From assembly GCA_049509915.1 (NCBI GenBank), contig JBEKZL010000204.1, positions 1-13,917 on the forward strand: 13,917 nt of DNA. The letters are read 5' to 3'. The notes below the pieces were generated by a model. The model saw only the letters and a list, made by a program, of their open reading frames with translations. It made no database searches and was not told the origin of the DNA. The DNA comes from JBEKYD01 sp049509915 (lineage in GTDB: Bacteria; Acidobacteriota; Terriglobia; Bryobacterales; Bryobacteraceae). This document shows positions 6,722-13,227 of this stretch, in pieces; the first letter of the stretch is position 1; each line of letters opens with the position of its first letter. The position numbers and the translations under genes are program-made.

Positions 6722-7063
6722 TCACGGCCTCGCAAAGGCCATGTATCCTTCCAGTTCGCCTTCCGCGTTCAAAATGGGCTCCACGCGAACCACGGTCACA
6801 CGGTGGCTGCCGCTCCGCCTTTGCAACAGTTCCGTTAGCCTCGAAATTTGCCGCTCTCGCGGCACGCCGGAAAGAAGCTCGCTATCGATAAAAAAAGAGG
6901 AACCGCCGTTGCCGGATGGAAGCATGGCGATGTTGCTAGGCTTAGGCTGATCGCGAAACCACGCTCGCGGCGTGAGGAAAATGAATGCGATGATAATCCC
7001 CACCATGACGTCATATTGCCAACTGGCCCGGGGAAAATCCCACAAGATGAAGCGTTTCAACAT
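6722..7063 (-). CDS. Small single-helix membrane protein, conserved hypothetical
   Basis: 113 residues. An N-terminal cytoplasmic segment, MLKRFILWDFPRASWQYD, leads into one hydrophobic helix, VMVGIIIAFIFLTPRAWF (about 19-36), followed by a Gly/Ser-rich linker and a C-terminal alpha/beta segment ending in VTVVRVEPILNAEGELEGY. Size and layout are ExbD/TolR-like, but I cannot point to the ExbD signature Asp in the helix, so that assignment is not made. I recall similar proteins beside LolA homologues in acidobacteria; this is memory, not a search. The gene lies 57 bases after truB and 21 bases before the LolA-like gene. No strong ribosome site is visible. Confidence 0.72.
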   Translation of the reverse strand: MLKRFILWDFPRASWQYDVMVGIIIAFIFLTPRAWFRDQPKPSNIAMLPSGNGGSSFFIDSELLSGVPRERQISRLTELLQRRSGSHRVTVVRVEPILNAEGELEGYMAFARP

Positions 7064-7120
7064 CGAGACAGTTTCATTTTATCAGGCTGGCGGCCCGGCG
7101 GCACGCTGATGCCGGATGAC

Positions 7121-8002
7121 TCACAAAACCACCGCTGGATGATAGAGATTCGGTAGCACACACTCGCCGATTGCAACCAGCTCGCCATGGCGGGTGACGG
7201 CTTTCACATGACGCGAAGCCGCCGGCGAACGAAACGGAGAGGCCGGAAAGTTGCGCCCGTGGCGAATCTGCGCGGTTACCGATTCGTCCACGTAAACGCT
7301 GGGAAAGCCGGGAAGGAGCTGGCCCGCCGGCACCAGCGCGTCCACCAGGCGCTCATCGGCCGCCAGGGCTTCCAATTGGACCATGGTCCGCGCCTGTTCG
7401 ATTCCGAACTCCCCGCTCGAAAGCCGCCGCAATCGCTCGATGTGCGCGCCGCAGCCCATCGCATGCCCCAGTTCGTGGGCGATCGAGCGGATATACGTGC
7501 CGCCCGAGCAATGCGCGCGCAGCGTGACCGAGGGCCCTTCGATCCCCAGCACCGTCAGCTCGTAGACGTGTACCGACACGGGTTCCAGTTCCACCACGAC
7601 CGACCGCCGGGCCAGCTCATAGGCGCGTTGGCCGTTTACCTTCTTGGCGGAGACCGGCGGCGGCGCCTGGCGAAACTCGCCGCGAAACCGCTCCACTTCC
7701 GCCTCCAGCGCGGCGGCGTCGATGCTCGGCTCGGTCCGCTCGCTGGTGGGCACGCCGTCGCGATCGTAGCTATCCGTGGACCATCCGAAACGCACCACGC
7801 CTTCATAAACCTTATCGCTGCGAGTATAGAACTGCGCGAGGCGGGTGGCGCGCTCGATCACCAGCGGCAACACCCCCGTGGCGATCGGGTCGAGCGTCCC
7901 CAGGTGCCCGATTCGCTTCGTCTTGAGGATGCGCCGCGCCCGGGCGACTACGTCGTGCGAGGTCCATCCCTCGGGTTTGTCGATTACGATGACCCCGTCC
8001 AT
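7121..8002 (-). CDS. truB: tRNA pseudouridine(55) synthase
   Basis: Converts U55 in the T-loop of tRNAs to pseudouridine. The start is ATG at 8002, which gives the family N-terminus MDGVIVIDKPEGWTSHD and 293 residues. GGGAG lies only three bases upstream, a rather close ribosome site. Visible motifs are GHLGTLDPIATGVLPL with the catalytic Asp38, APPPVSAKKVNGQRAYELAR, and GGTYIRSIAHELG. The C-terminus carries a short PUA-like tail. An open frame extends 48 codons upstream to 8146, but that part is low in family resemblance and crosses leader hairpins, so it is not used. It is the first gene of a minus-strand unit with the small membrane protein, LolA-like and acyltransferase genes. Confidence 0.95.
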   Translation of the reverse strand: MDGVIVIDKPEGWTSHDVVARARRILKTKRIGHLGTLDPIATGVLPLVIERATRLAQFYTRSDKVYEGVVRFGWSTDSYDRDGVPTSERTEPSIDAAALEAEVERFRGEFRQAPPPVSAKKVNGQRAYELARRSVVVELEPVSVHVYELTVLGIEGPSVTLRAHCSGGTYIRSIAHELGHAMGCGAHIERLRRLSSGEFGIEQARTMVQLEALAADERLVDALVPAGQLLPGFPSVYVDESVTAQIRHGRNFPASPFRSPAASRHVKAVTRHGELVAIGECVLPNLYHPAVVL

Positions 8003-8093
8003 TGTCTCCCTGGGCTCTTGTAGCGGCGCCGTTCGGCCGCACCTCAATGTTAACGCGCATTCAGGTGGGGCGTCTGAGCAGCAATGGGTGCTT

Positions 8094-8133
8094 AACCGAT
8101 CTGGGGATCGACGGTTTACGCCTGGAACCGTCG
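8094..8133 (-). promoter_or_regulatory. truB leader: mutually exclusive hairpins
   Basis: On the minus strand, arm A CGACGGTT (8133-8126) pairs perfectly over 8 bases with arm B AACCGTCG (8116-8109), with a 9-base loop. Arm B can instead fold onto the downstream GATCGGTT (8101-8094), using the internal CGATC-CCCA-GATCG hairpin (8110-8097). One segment can therefore join either of two structures, about 92 bases ahead of the truB start. This looks like an attenuator layout but could be chance in GC-rich DNA. The rest of this 200-base gap shows no convincing -35/-10 pair. Confidence 0.35.
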
Positions 8134-8175
8134 CGCAAGACGACACCTACATCCTGCAAGACATCACCCGCCACC

Positions 8176-8201
8176 CGAAATAAACAAACTGGCGCGCCAG
8201 T
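8176..8201 (-). terminator. Palindromic intrinsic terminator after the methyltransferase cassette
   Basis: The 14-base perfect palindrome ACTGGCGCGCCAGT (8188-8201) begins one base after the stop of the second methyltransferase gene. On the minus strand it is followed by the T-rich run TTGTTTATTTC. It folds as a 5-pair stem with a CGCG tetraloop. Position and T-run fit a rho-independent terminator of the glycosyltransferase-methyltransferase unit. Confidence 0.65.
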
Positions 8202-8202
8202 G

Positions 8203-8904
8203 TCACCGCGCCTTCTTCGCCATGCAGATATACCCCAGCGTGAAATTGCGGTCCGGGTCCAGAAAATCGAGCAACGGCAGAACCAGTGCCGGCGGAATCA
8301 GCAGTAGGGCGGCGGGAAGAAAGCCCAGCCAGCGCATGCCGCCAGTGAAGAATTGCAATCCGTTCGCGAGACGCCGCGCCAGCAGCCGGAAATACCCGCC
8401 GGCGGGTTCGAGATGGACGATTTCAAAACCCGCGGCTTCGAGTAGGTAAACCAATCCATGGCGCGTGTAGCGGAAGTAATCGTGCGGCGCCTGGTGGACT
8501 TCCCAATCCTGCGGAGCGGCGACCAGCAGACGCGCGCCGGGCTGGAGGGCGCGCGCGATCTCCCGCAGCGCGCGGCCGGGCTCGGACAGGTGCTCAATGG
8601 TGACAATATGCAGGGCCGCGTCGAAGACGCCCGCGCGGAAAGGCAGCGCGGTGAGGTCGGCCACCACGTCCAGCCGGCTGTAATCCCAACCGGCGTCGCC
8701 CACCGCCAGGTCCACGCCCACGTAGCGCTGGCGGTGGAACCGGCTCGCGTATTGGCCCTCGCCGGCGCCGGCGTCGAGCACGCGCGCGCTTTCCGGCAGC
8801 TCGGCGGCGAAGCTCGACACCGATTCGTCGATCAGCGCTTCGAAATAAAGTACGTGGCGGCGCACCCACTTTGGCAGGCGATAGGCCAGGCTGGTGTAGC
8901 TCAC
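8203..8904 (-). CDS. Class I SAM-dependent methyltransferase with C-terminal hydrophobic segment
   Basis: 233 residues from GTG 8904, chosen because GTGA overlaps the TGA stop of the preceding gene and a GAGG lies upstream; a start at 8946 is possible but would overlap that gene by 46 bases. The SAM-binding core is clear: RVLDAGAGEG (41-50), YVGVDLA with the acidic residue Asp65 after strand 2, DVVADLTALPF (79-89) and the post-motif HIVTIEHL (99-106), typical of the Methyltransf_11 group. A hydrophobic stretch, FLPAALLLIPPALVLPLLDFL (about 195-215), suggests membrane attachment. It closes a glycan-modification cassette, so a sugar or lipid-linked glycan is the likely acceptor; this is inferred. 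Confidence 0.88.
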   Translation of the reverse strand: MSYTSLAYRLPKWVRRHVLYFEALIDESVSSFAAELPESARVLDAGAGEGQYASRFHRQRYVGVDLAVGDAGWDYSRLDVVADLTALPFRAGVFDAALHIVTIEHLSEPGRALREIARALQPGARLLVAAPQDWEVHQAPHDYFRYTRHGLVYLLEAAGFEIVHLEPAGGYFRLLARRLANGLQFFTGGMRWLGFLPAALLLIPPALVLPLLDFLDPDRNFTLGYICMAKKAR

Positions 8905-9845
8905 CGCTTTCGCGCCTCGATCATCACCGTCGATCCGGCCCCGCACGACGCTTCGGCGATGGCAAACGGCAGCGACGCCGCCATCAGGGCGAAGTAAGCC
9001 AGATCCTTGGCCAGCCGCTTGCCGCCGCTTTCTTCGACGCCTCTGACGCGCCGCGCCATCGGATCGAGCCCTGGCGCCAGGCTACTGGCCAGGCCGGCGG
9101 GATTGTCGCGCAGCGAAAAGAATTTGCGCCGCACCACCGCGAATCCGCGGGATTCGATCAATCGCAGAATATCCCGCGCCCGGAAATCCACCAGGTGCCG
9201 TGGTACATCCATGCCGTTCCAGCGTTTCCCCAGCAGCCGGAACTGCCAGCAGGCGCTGTTGGGAACCTGCACCACCAGCCGGCCTTCGGCTTCGAGCAAC
9301 TCGTGCGCCGCGGTTAGATACGCACCCGGGTCGTAAAGATGTTCCAGCACGTGAAACATAGTGATACAACCGAAACGGCCCGCCCGTAGCGGCGCATTCT
9401 CTAAGAGCCCGCAGACCGAAGGTACCTGCTGCCGCTTCCAGGCGACCGCCGCGGCCTGGGCCGAGTTATCGAGCGCGGCCACGCGAAAACCCCGCTGCCG
9501 CATCAAGCCCAAAAACAAGCCTCCGCCCGCCCCCACGTCCAGCAGTGGACCGCGGGAGCGGCATTCGGCTATCGCCCGCGAAACGAAGTTGACGTGGTCG
9601 CGCAGCACCGTGCGCCGGTAGAACTCCTTCAGGCGGCTGGCCGCGGTCCCGTCGGGCGCGAACCAGTAGTTCTTGGGATAGTAGCGGCCCAACTCCTCAG
9701 GCGCCGGTTGCGGGTCGAGCCGCGGCAGGCCGCAGACGCCGCAGCGCACCACAGCGTATTCTTCTTCGGTGGTCCGGTAGAGCCGGTCCGAGGACCGAAA
9801 CAGTTGGGAAGCTTCCGCCGAGCCGCACAGAACGCACACGCTCAT
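8901..9845 (-). CDS. Zinc-ribbon SAM methyltransferase (sugar C-methyltransferase-like)
   Basis: 314 residues from ATG 9845, which overlaps the glycosyltransferase stop (ATGA). The N-terminus has two Cys pairs, CVLC (Cys4, Cys7) and CGVC (Cys35, Cys38), a zinc-ribbon seen in Methyltransf_13/23-type enzymes, including NDP-sugar C-methyltransferases of the NovU/TylC3 kind. The Rossmann core follows: LLDVGAGGG (101-109), a strand-2 Asp in VAALDNS (123-129), MFHVLEHLYDPG (163-174). The C-terminal LAYFALMAASLPFAIAEA is hydrophobic and may touch the membrane. A longer open frame reaching 10250 only overlaps the glycosyltransferase in another frame. The substrate is not known from sequence; the context argues for a surface glycan. 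Confidence 0.88.
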   Translation of the reverse strand: MSVCVLCGSAEASQLFRSSDRLYRTTEEEYAVVRCGVCGLPRLDPQPAPEELGRYYPKNYWFAPDGTAASRLKEFYRRTVLRDHVNFVSRAIAECRSRGPLLDVGAGGGLFLGLMRQRGFRVAALDNSAQAAAVAWKRQQVPSVCGLLENAPLRAGRFGCITMFHVLEHLYDPGAYLTAAHELLEAEGRLVVQVPNSACWQFRLLGKRWNGMDVPRHLVDFRARDILRLIESRGFAVVRRKFFSLRDNPAGLASSLAPGLDPMARRVRGVEESGGKRLAKDLAYFALMAASLPFAIAEASCGAGSTVMIEARKR

Positions 9846-10840
9846 GCCACTTCCCTCAAAGGTAGGCGGTGGGCCCACAGCAAGCCGCGCAATTGCGCCG
9901 GACTGAGCCGGCGGATGCGGCGGATCGCGGCGCGTTTTCGCAACATGCGGGGCGCCAGGTGCAACGCCGCCACATCGCCGCGCACCAGGGCCCAGGCCAT
10001 GGTCCACTTGCCGCGCCAGCCGGGAAAATGCGCCGTGTCGCCCAAGCCGCGGCGAGCCGCCGCCAGGCCGGCTCCAAGGCGCACCAGGAAAAATATCGGG
10101 TTGAGCCACAGCAGGCTCCAGGGAAACAGCTTCATCGCCAGCAGCAGACGGTTGCGCTCGATCAGCTCCAGCCGCCGGGCCGAACCCTTGCCCAGCGTAG
10201 CGCCGCGATGGTGCCGCACCACCGCCTCGGGCGTATACAAGCAGCGCCACCCGGCGATGCGCGCGCGCAGGCCCAGTTCGGCGTCGTCTCCGTAAGCGAA
10301 GAAATCCTCATCGAAGCCGCCGATCTGTTCCAGCATCTCTCTGCGATAAAGGGCCGCGCAGCCGTCGGGCCACAGCACTTCTTCTTCCCGGTCGAACTGG
10401 CCGCTGTCCATCGCACCGGCGCCGCGCCCCCGATTCTGTCCGTCCGGGAAGATCAGGTGACCGGCTTTGTCGATGCGCCGCGGCTCCTCCCACACCAGAA
10501 TCTTGCTGGCCGCCATGCCGATCTCCCGGCGTTTGGAACAGGCGCGCTCGAGCGCGGCCAGCCATCCTGGTTCCGCTTCAGCGTCATTATTGAGAAGGGC
10601 GATGAATTGTCCGCGGGCCACCGCTATGCCCTGGTTGTTCGCGGCGCAGTAGCCGCGGTTATCCGGGTTACGGATTACGCGCGCCGCGAATTCGGCTTCC
10701 GCCAGATCCGCCGAGCCGTCAGCCGATCCGTTGTCCACCACAATGGTCTCGAAATCCACGCCGGCTTGCCCGGCGAGAGATCGCAGGCAGGCCCGCAACA
10801 GCTCCTTCCGGTTCCAGTTCACAATGATGACGGAGATCAA
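9842..10840 (-). CDS. Family 2 glycosyltransferase (rhamnosyltransferase-like)
   Basis: 332 residues. The GT-A fold is evident: ISVIIVNWNRKELLRACLRSL (2-22), VVDNGSADGS (34-43), NPDNRGYCAANNQGI (58-72), the nucleotide-metal motif NND (84-86), a conserved GGFDEDFFAYGDDAELGLR (174-192) with the likely catalytic acidic residues, and GWRCLYTPEAVVRHHRG (197-213). This pattern is shared with WbbL-type rhamnosyltransferases; donor and acceptor are unproven. The 230-300 region is hydrophobic and basic, so membrane association is likely. The start is TTG 10840: an in-frame stop lies at 10850-10852 and no ATG or GTG gives the full N-terminus. No ribosome site is visible, so a leaderless or weakly initiated message is possible. 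First gene of the cassette with the two methyltransferases. Confidence 0.9.
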   Translation of the reverse strand: MISVIIVNWNRKELLRACLRSLAGQAGVDFETIVVDNGSADGSADLAEAEFAARVIRNPDNRGYCAANNQGIAVARGQFIALLNNDAEAEPGWLAALERACSKRREIGMAASKILVWEEPRRIDKAGHLIFPDGQNRGRGAGAMDSGQFDREEEVLWPDGCAALYRREMLEQIGGFDEDFFAYGDDAELGLRARIAGWRCLYTPEAVVRHHRGATLGKGSARRLELIERNRLLLAMKLFPWSLLWLNPIFFLVRLGAGLAAARRGLGDTAHFPGWRGKWTMAWALVRGDVAALHLAPRMLRKRAAIRRIRRLSPAQLRGLLWAHRLPLREVA

Positions 10841-10928
10841 AAGACCATGCTAGCAGCCCACTGGCCCAGTCCGGCTAACCCCCCCGCCTGCTCACGCGTG
10901 CGTGCCCACCCAGGACTGCACGCGATCG

Positions 10929-11795
10929 TCACGGTTCCACTTCGGTGACGGCTACGGTGACGTCCATCCCGAGGAAAGCTTCCGGGGAGCCTTCGTAGGT
11001 GCCCCACAAAGGCAGCACATGCTCGGGAGCCCACGCGACGGCGACGCGAATGAGATTACGGTTCCCGACGATGCTGTTAGTAGGGTCGAAGTCGATCCAG
11101 CCCGCGCCGGGCAGATAGGCCTGCACCCATGCATGTGTGTTCCCGCCACCCGCGAGGCCCGAATTGCCGGGTACGAAAATATATCCACTGACAAACCGCG
11201 CCGCGATGCCCAGCGACCTGGCAGCTTCCATCATCAGGACCGCGAAATCCCGGCAACTGCCCCGCCGTGTCCGCAGCGTCTCCTCGGAAGTTTGCACGCC
11301 TTTCTCGATCCGGCGGGCGTAGGTGAACTCTCCGCGAATGCCGCAGGTCATGGTCCTCAGGATTTTCATGGTATCGGTGGTATCCGCTGCGTCCAGGAAC
11401 TGTAATGCCCACGTGGATACGCTGTCGTCCGAGCAGTGGTGCGTCAGGGCGGGGGAGAGACTGGGAAAGTCCTCATCGGAATAGCGAAAAGGATAGGTCC
11501 GCGCGTACTCTTCCAGCGGATAGTCCGGCATGGAGTTCGCGAACTGTTCCAGCGTCACGGTGCTTTCGAAGCGGAGTTCAGATGTGGTCCCCTCAAAAGT
11601 GGCAACGGCGACGGAGTTATCGAACGGATCGTGCAGCCAGCGCAGCCTGGCGGGTTGCGGCGTGATGGCCAAGCTGGTTCGGATCAACCGCAGGTCGTGA
11701 CTGTCCCGCGGGCGGAACATCATACGATGCTCTCCCAAGCCGACCGGCTCCCGGTAGCGATAGACGGTAGAGTGGTAAACCGTGAGCAAAGACAT
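10929..11795 (-). CDS. Transglutaminase-like cysteine protease-fold protein, intact triad
   Basis: 288 residues. The N-terminal domain, beginning LLTVYHSTVYRYREPVGLGEHRMMFRPR, is the bacterial transglutaminase-like N-terminal region. The C-terminal transglutaminase core has Cys181 in RTRRGSCRDFAVLMMEAAR, His221 in NTHAWVQAYLPG and Asp237 in GWIDFDPTN, so the full Cys-His-Asp triad is present. There is no signal peptide, so a cytosolic role is expected. Many family members act as peptidases or amidases rather than crosslinkers, and the substrate here is unknown. Its ATG shares one base with the stop of the upstream paralogue (TGATG), so the two are translationally coupled. The usual partners of this group (alpha-E domain and circularly permuted ATP-grasp proteins) are not in the window. 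Confidence 0.88.
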   Translation of the reverse strand: MSLLTVYHSTVYRYREPVGLGEHRMMFRPRDSHDLRLIRTSLAITPQPARLRWLHDPFDNSVAVATFEGTTSELRFESTVTLEQFANSMPDYPLEEYARTYPFRYSDEDFPSLSPALTHHCSDDSVSTWALQFLDAADTTDTMKILRTMTCGIRGEFTYARRIEKGVQTSEETLRTRRGSCRDFAVLMMEAARSLGIAARFVSGYIFVPGNSGLAGGGNTHAWVQAYLPGAGWIDFDPTNSIVGNRNLIRVAVAWAPEHVLPLWGTYEGSPEAFLGMDVTVAVTEVEP

Positions 11796-12613
11796 CAGCC
11801 GGCCGTTCCAGGTATCTCATCGGTCCAGACCCTGAAACTCTCGAGCGTGTTTCCTCCAAAAGTGGTGGCGATGGCGACATCGCACGCATCGCGGCCTCGC
11901 GCCATCAGGATGCGGCTCGAGCGCGGCACATTGTTCCTAGGGTCGAATATGTGCCAACGGCCGCCGATCCAGGCCTCGAACCACGCCGCGAAATCGCCCG
12001 GTGGGTAAGGCGGTGGCATTCCGACATCGCCCAGGTAGCCGGTGCAGTACCGCGCCGGTATGTTCATGCATCGGCAGAAGGTGATCGCCAGATGTGCGTA
12101 GTCGCGGCAAACGCCGGTCCGTTCGTCGAAAGCCTGCGCGGCCGTACGGGTCGAACGGGCGTTCTGGTAATCGAAGGCAATATGGTTATGAACGTAATCG
12201 CAGATGGCCTGTACGCGCGGATACCCCGGAGCCGTGCCGCCAAACATCTGCCAAGCCGTCTGAGACAGCAGATCGGTCTCGCAATAGCGGCTGCCCAACA
12301 GGAACACGAGGGTTTCTTCCGGCAAATCCTGCACGGGGTCCTGCCAGGCGGTGGAAACAATCTCGTCTGGTTGGCCACTATCTCTAATTACCCCATCGGC
12401 CCCAAGGCGCAGGCGGCCCGCGGGCGCCAGGACGCGGACGCACCGGTTTCCGAAGCCGTCGCGATACTCGCTAATCGGGATCGACGGCTCGGTGCAAAGG
12501 CGATCAGGGACGACGATGTCGGAAGCGCGTGAATCGTGTACGTTCACAACAAGAATAATCGGCGTGGGTTGTAGAAAACTGTATACCAGGTCGTAACCGA
12601 TCCGGAGCTGCAT
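11795..12613 (-). CDS. Transglutaminase-like protein lacking the catalytic His
   Basis: 272 residues from ATG 12613, preceded by AAGGTG (12626-12621) at 7 bases; a TTG two codons earlier is the alternative. The N-terminal half (MQLRIGYDLVYSFLQPTPII, then VVNVHDSRASD) is the beta-rich domain of this family. The transglutaminase core has Cys169 in RTGVCRDYAHLAITFCRCMNIPARYCTGYLG and Asp224 in RWHIFDPRNN, but the block that normally reads Asp-Phe-His/Ser-Ala-Trp reads DFAAWFEAW, with Ala209 in the His place. I recall related proteins with Ser there, so loss of the His may be a subfamily trait. Function is unproven; a binding or regulatory partner of the intact downstream paralogue is one inference. 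Distance from the broken SRPBCC gene is 104 bases. Confidence 0.87.
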   Translation of the reverse strand: MQLRIGYDLVYSFLQPTPIILVVNVHDSRASDIVVPDRLCTEPSIPISEYRDGFGNRCVRVLAPAGRLRLGADGVIRDSGQPDEIVSTAWQDPVQDLPEETLVFLLGSRYCETDLLSQTAWQMFGGTAPGYPRVQAICDYVHNHIAFDYQNARSTRTAAQAFDERTGVCRDYAHLAITFCRCMNIPARYCTGYLGDVGMPPPYPPGDFAAWFEAWIGGRWHIFDPRNNVPRSSRILMARGRDACDVAIATTFGGNTLESFRVWTDEIPGTAG

Positions 12614-12631
12614 TCGCAAACACCTTTATGC

Positions 12632-12647
12632 GCGGCACAACTGCCGC
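12632..12647 (-). other. Short hairpin upstream of the transglutaminase pair
   Basis: GCGGCA and TGCCGC (12632-12637 with 12642-12647) form a perfect 6-pair stem with a 4-base loop. It lies 5 bases upstream of the ribosome site at 12626-12621. Such a hairpin can tune initiation or end the upstream transcript, but no T-run follows. Chance is not excluded. Confidence 0.35.
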
Positions 12648-12717
12648 TAGTTCAGCCTGAGTCGATCATGGCCGAGCACGTGTGGGGCCGTTCTGTCTTT
12701 TCTTCCCGCTTGCTCAC

Positions 12718-13136
12718 CTAACCGAGGAACTTCCTAAGCGGGTTCCAGTAACGCTGGTGCCATCCGGGGTCGAGGTGGTCGAACTCGCCTTCCGGGAAAC
12801 CGGTGTGGTCCAGCACAACTCTGGTTCCGGAACCCTGCGGTTTCAGCTCAAATCTGACAATGGAGTAGACGCCCGAATCCCAGTGGTGGGGCGCCACGCC
12901 TGCACGATCCGCTGGGCCGGGTTCAATTCGACGTTACGCCCAACGATCAGGTCCCCAAACGTGGAAAAAGCACGCCCCGCTTTTGGGTCGATCGCGGCCG
13001 CCATGCCGGTGAATGCGGCAAACTGCTTGGAATCGAGCAGCACCTCGTAGATCCGCTGCCGGCTCGCGGCAAAATCCACTTCCTGGTGAAGAGCGGTGAG
13101 AGTCTGGTGGCTGGCCGTAGCCGGCATTTCCTTCAT
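12718..13136 (-). pseudogene. AHSA1/SRPBCC-domain protein gene broken by a one-base frameshift
   Basis: The first 83 codons from ATG 13136 read as the N-terminal part of an AHSA1-like SRPBCC protein: LHQEVDFAASRQRIYEVLLDSKQF, FSTFGDLIVGRNVEL, RIVQAWRP. Beyond that the frame turns to nonsense and stops at once after PLSDLS. The next frame carries the matching C-terminal half: HWDSGVYSIVRFELKPQGSGTR, VLDHTGFPEGEF, GWHQRYWNPLRKFLG, ending at TAG 12718-12720. The total, 419 bases, is one short of 140 codons. Both halves join if one C is restored in the C4 run (plus-strand G at 12888-12891). Either a sequencing error in the homopolymer or a recent inactivation explains it. SRPBCC proteins bind small hydrophobic ligands; the target is unknown. 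It precedes the transglutaminase pair on the same strand. Confidence 0.8.
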
Positions 13137-13227
13137 GGCCTGCTGTTGAGGCCCCGCCGAGAGCTTGGAACCGGCGTCCCCCCTAGCGGGAGTTTACTGT
13201 GAGTTAGACTGGGACCGCAAGGTAAAG

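Noticed and set aside
7187..8023. Plus-strand open frame opposite truB
   Set aside because: truB motifs are complete on the other strand; this translation is compositionally biased and domainless.
8003..8146. 48-codon N-terminal extension of truB
   Set aside because: TruB proteins begin near the VIVIDKP motif; the extension has no family resemblance and covers leader hairpins.
9846..10250. 135-codon N-terminal extension of the zinc-ribbon methyltransferase
   Set aside because: It is an out-of-frame reading of the glycosyltransferase; ATG 9845 with the ATGA overlap is the natural start.
10860..10870. ACTGG-C-CCAGT inverted repeat resembling the terminator at 8188-8201
   Set aside because: It has only a one-base centre and no T-run, and shares only the 5-base arms; likely chance.
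9869..10948. Plus-strand 359-codon frame opposite the glycosyltransferase
   Set aside because: Shadow of the GT-A gene, rich in Gln, Arg and Ala, without motifs.
12880..12900. Programmed -1 frameshift in the SRPBCC gene
   Set aside because: The site lacks a proper X-XXY-YYZ slippery heptamer in frame, and no downstream stimulatory structure was identified; a lost base in a homopolymer is simpler.
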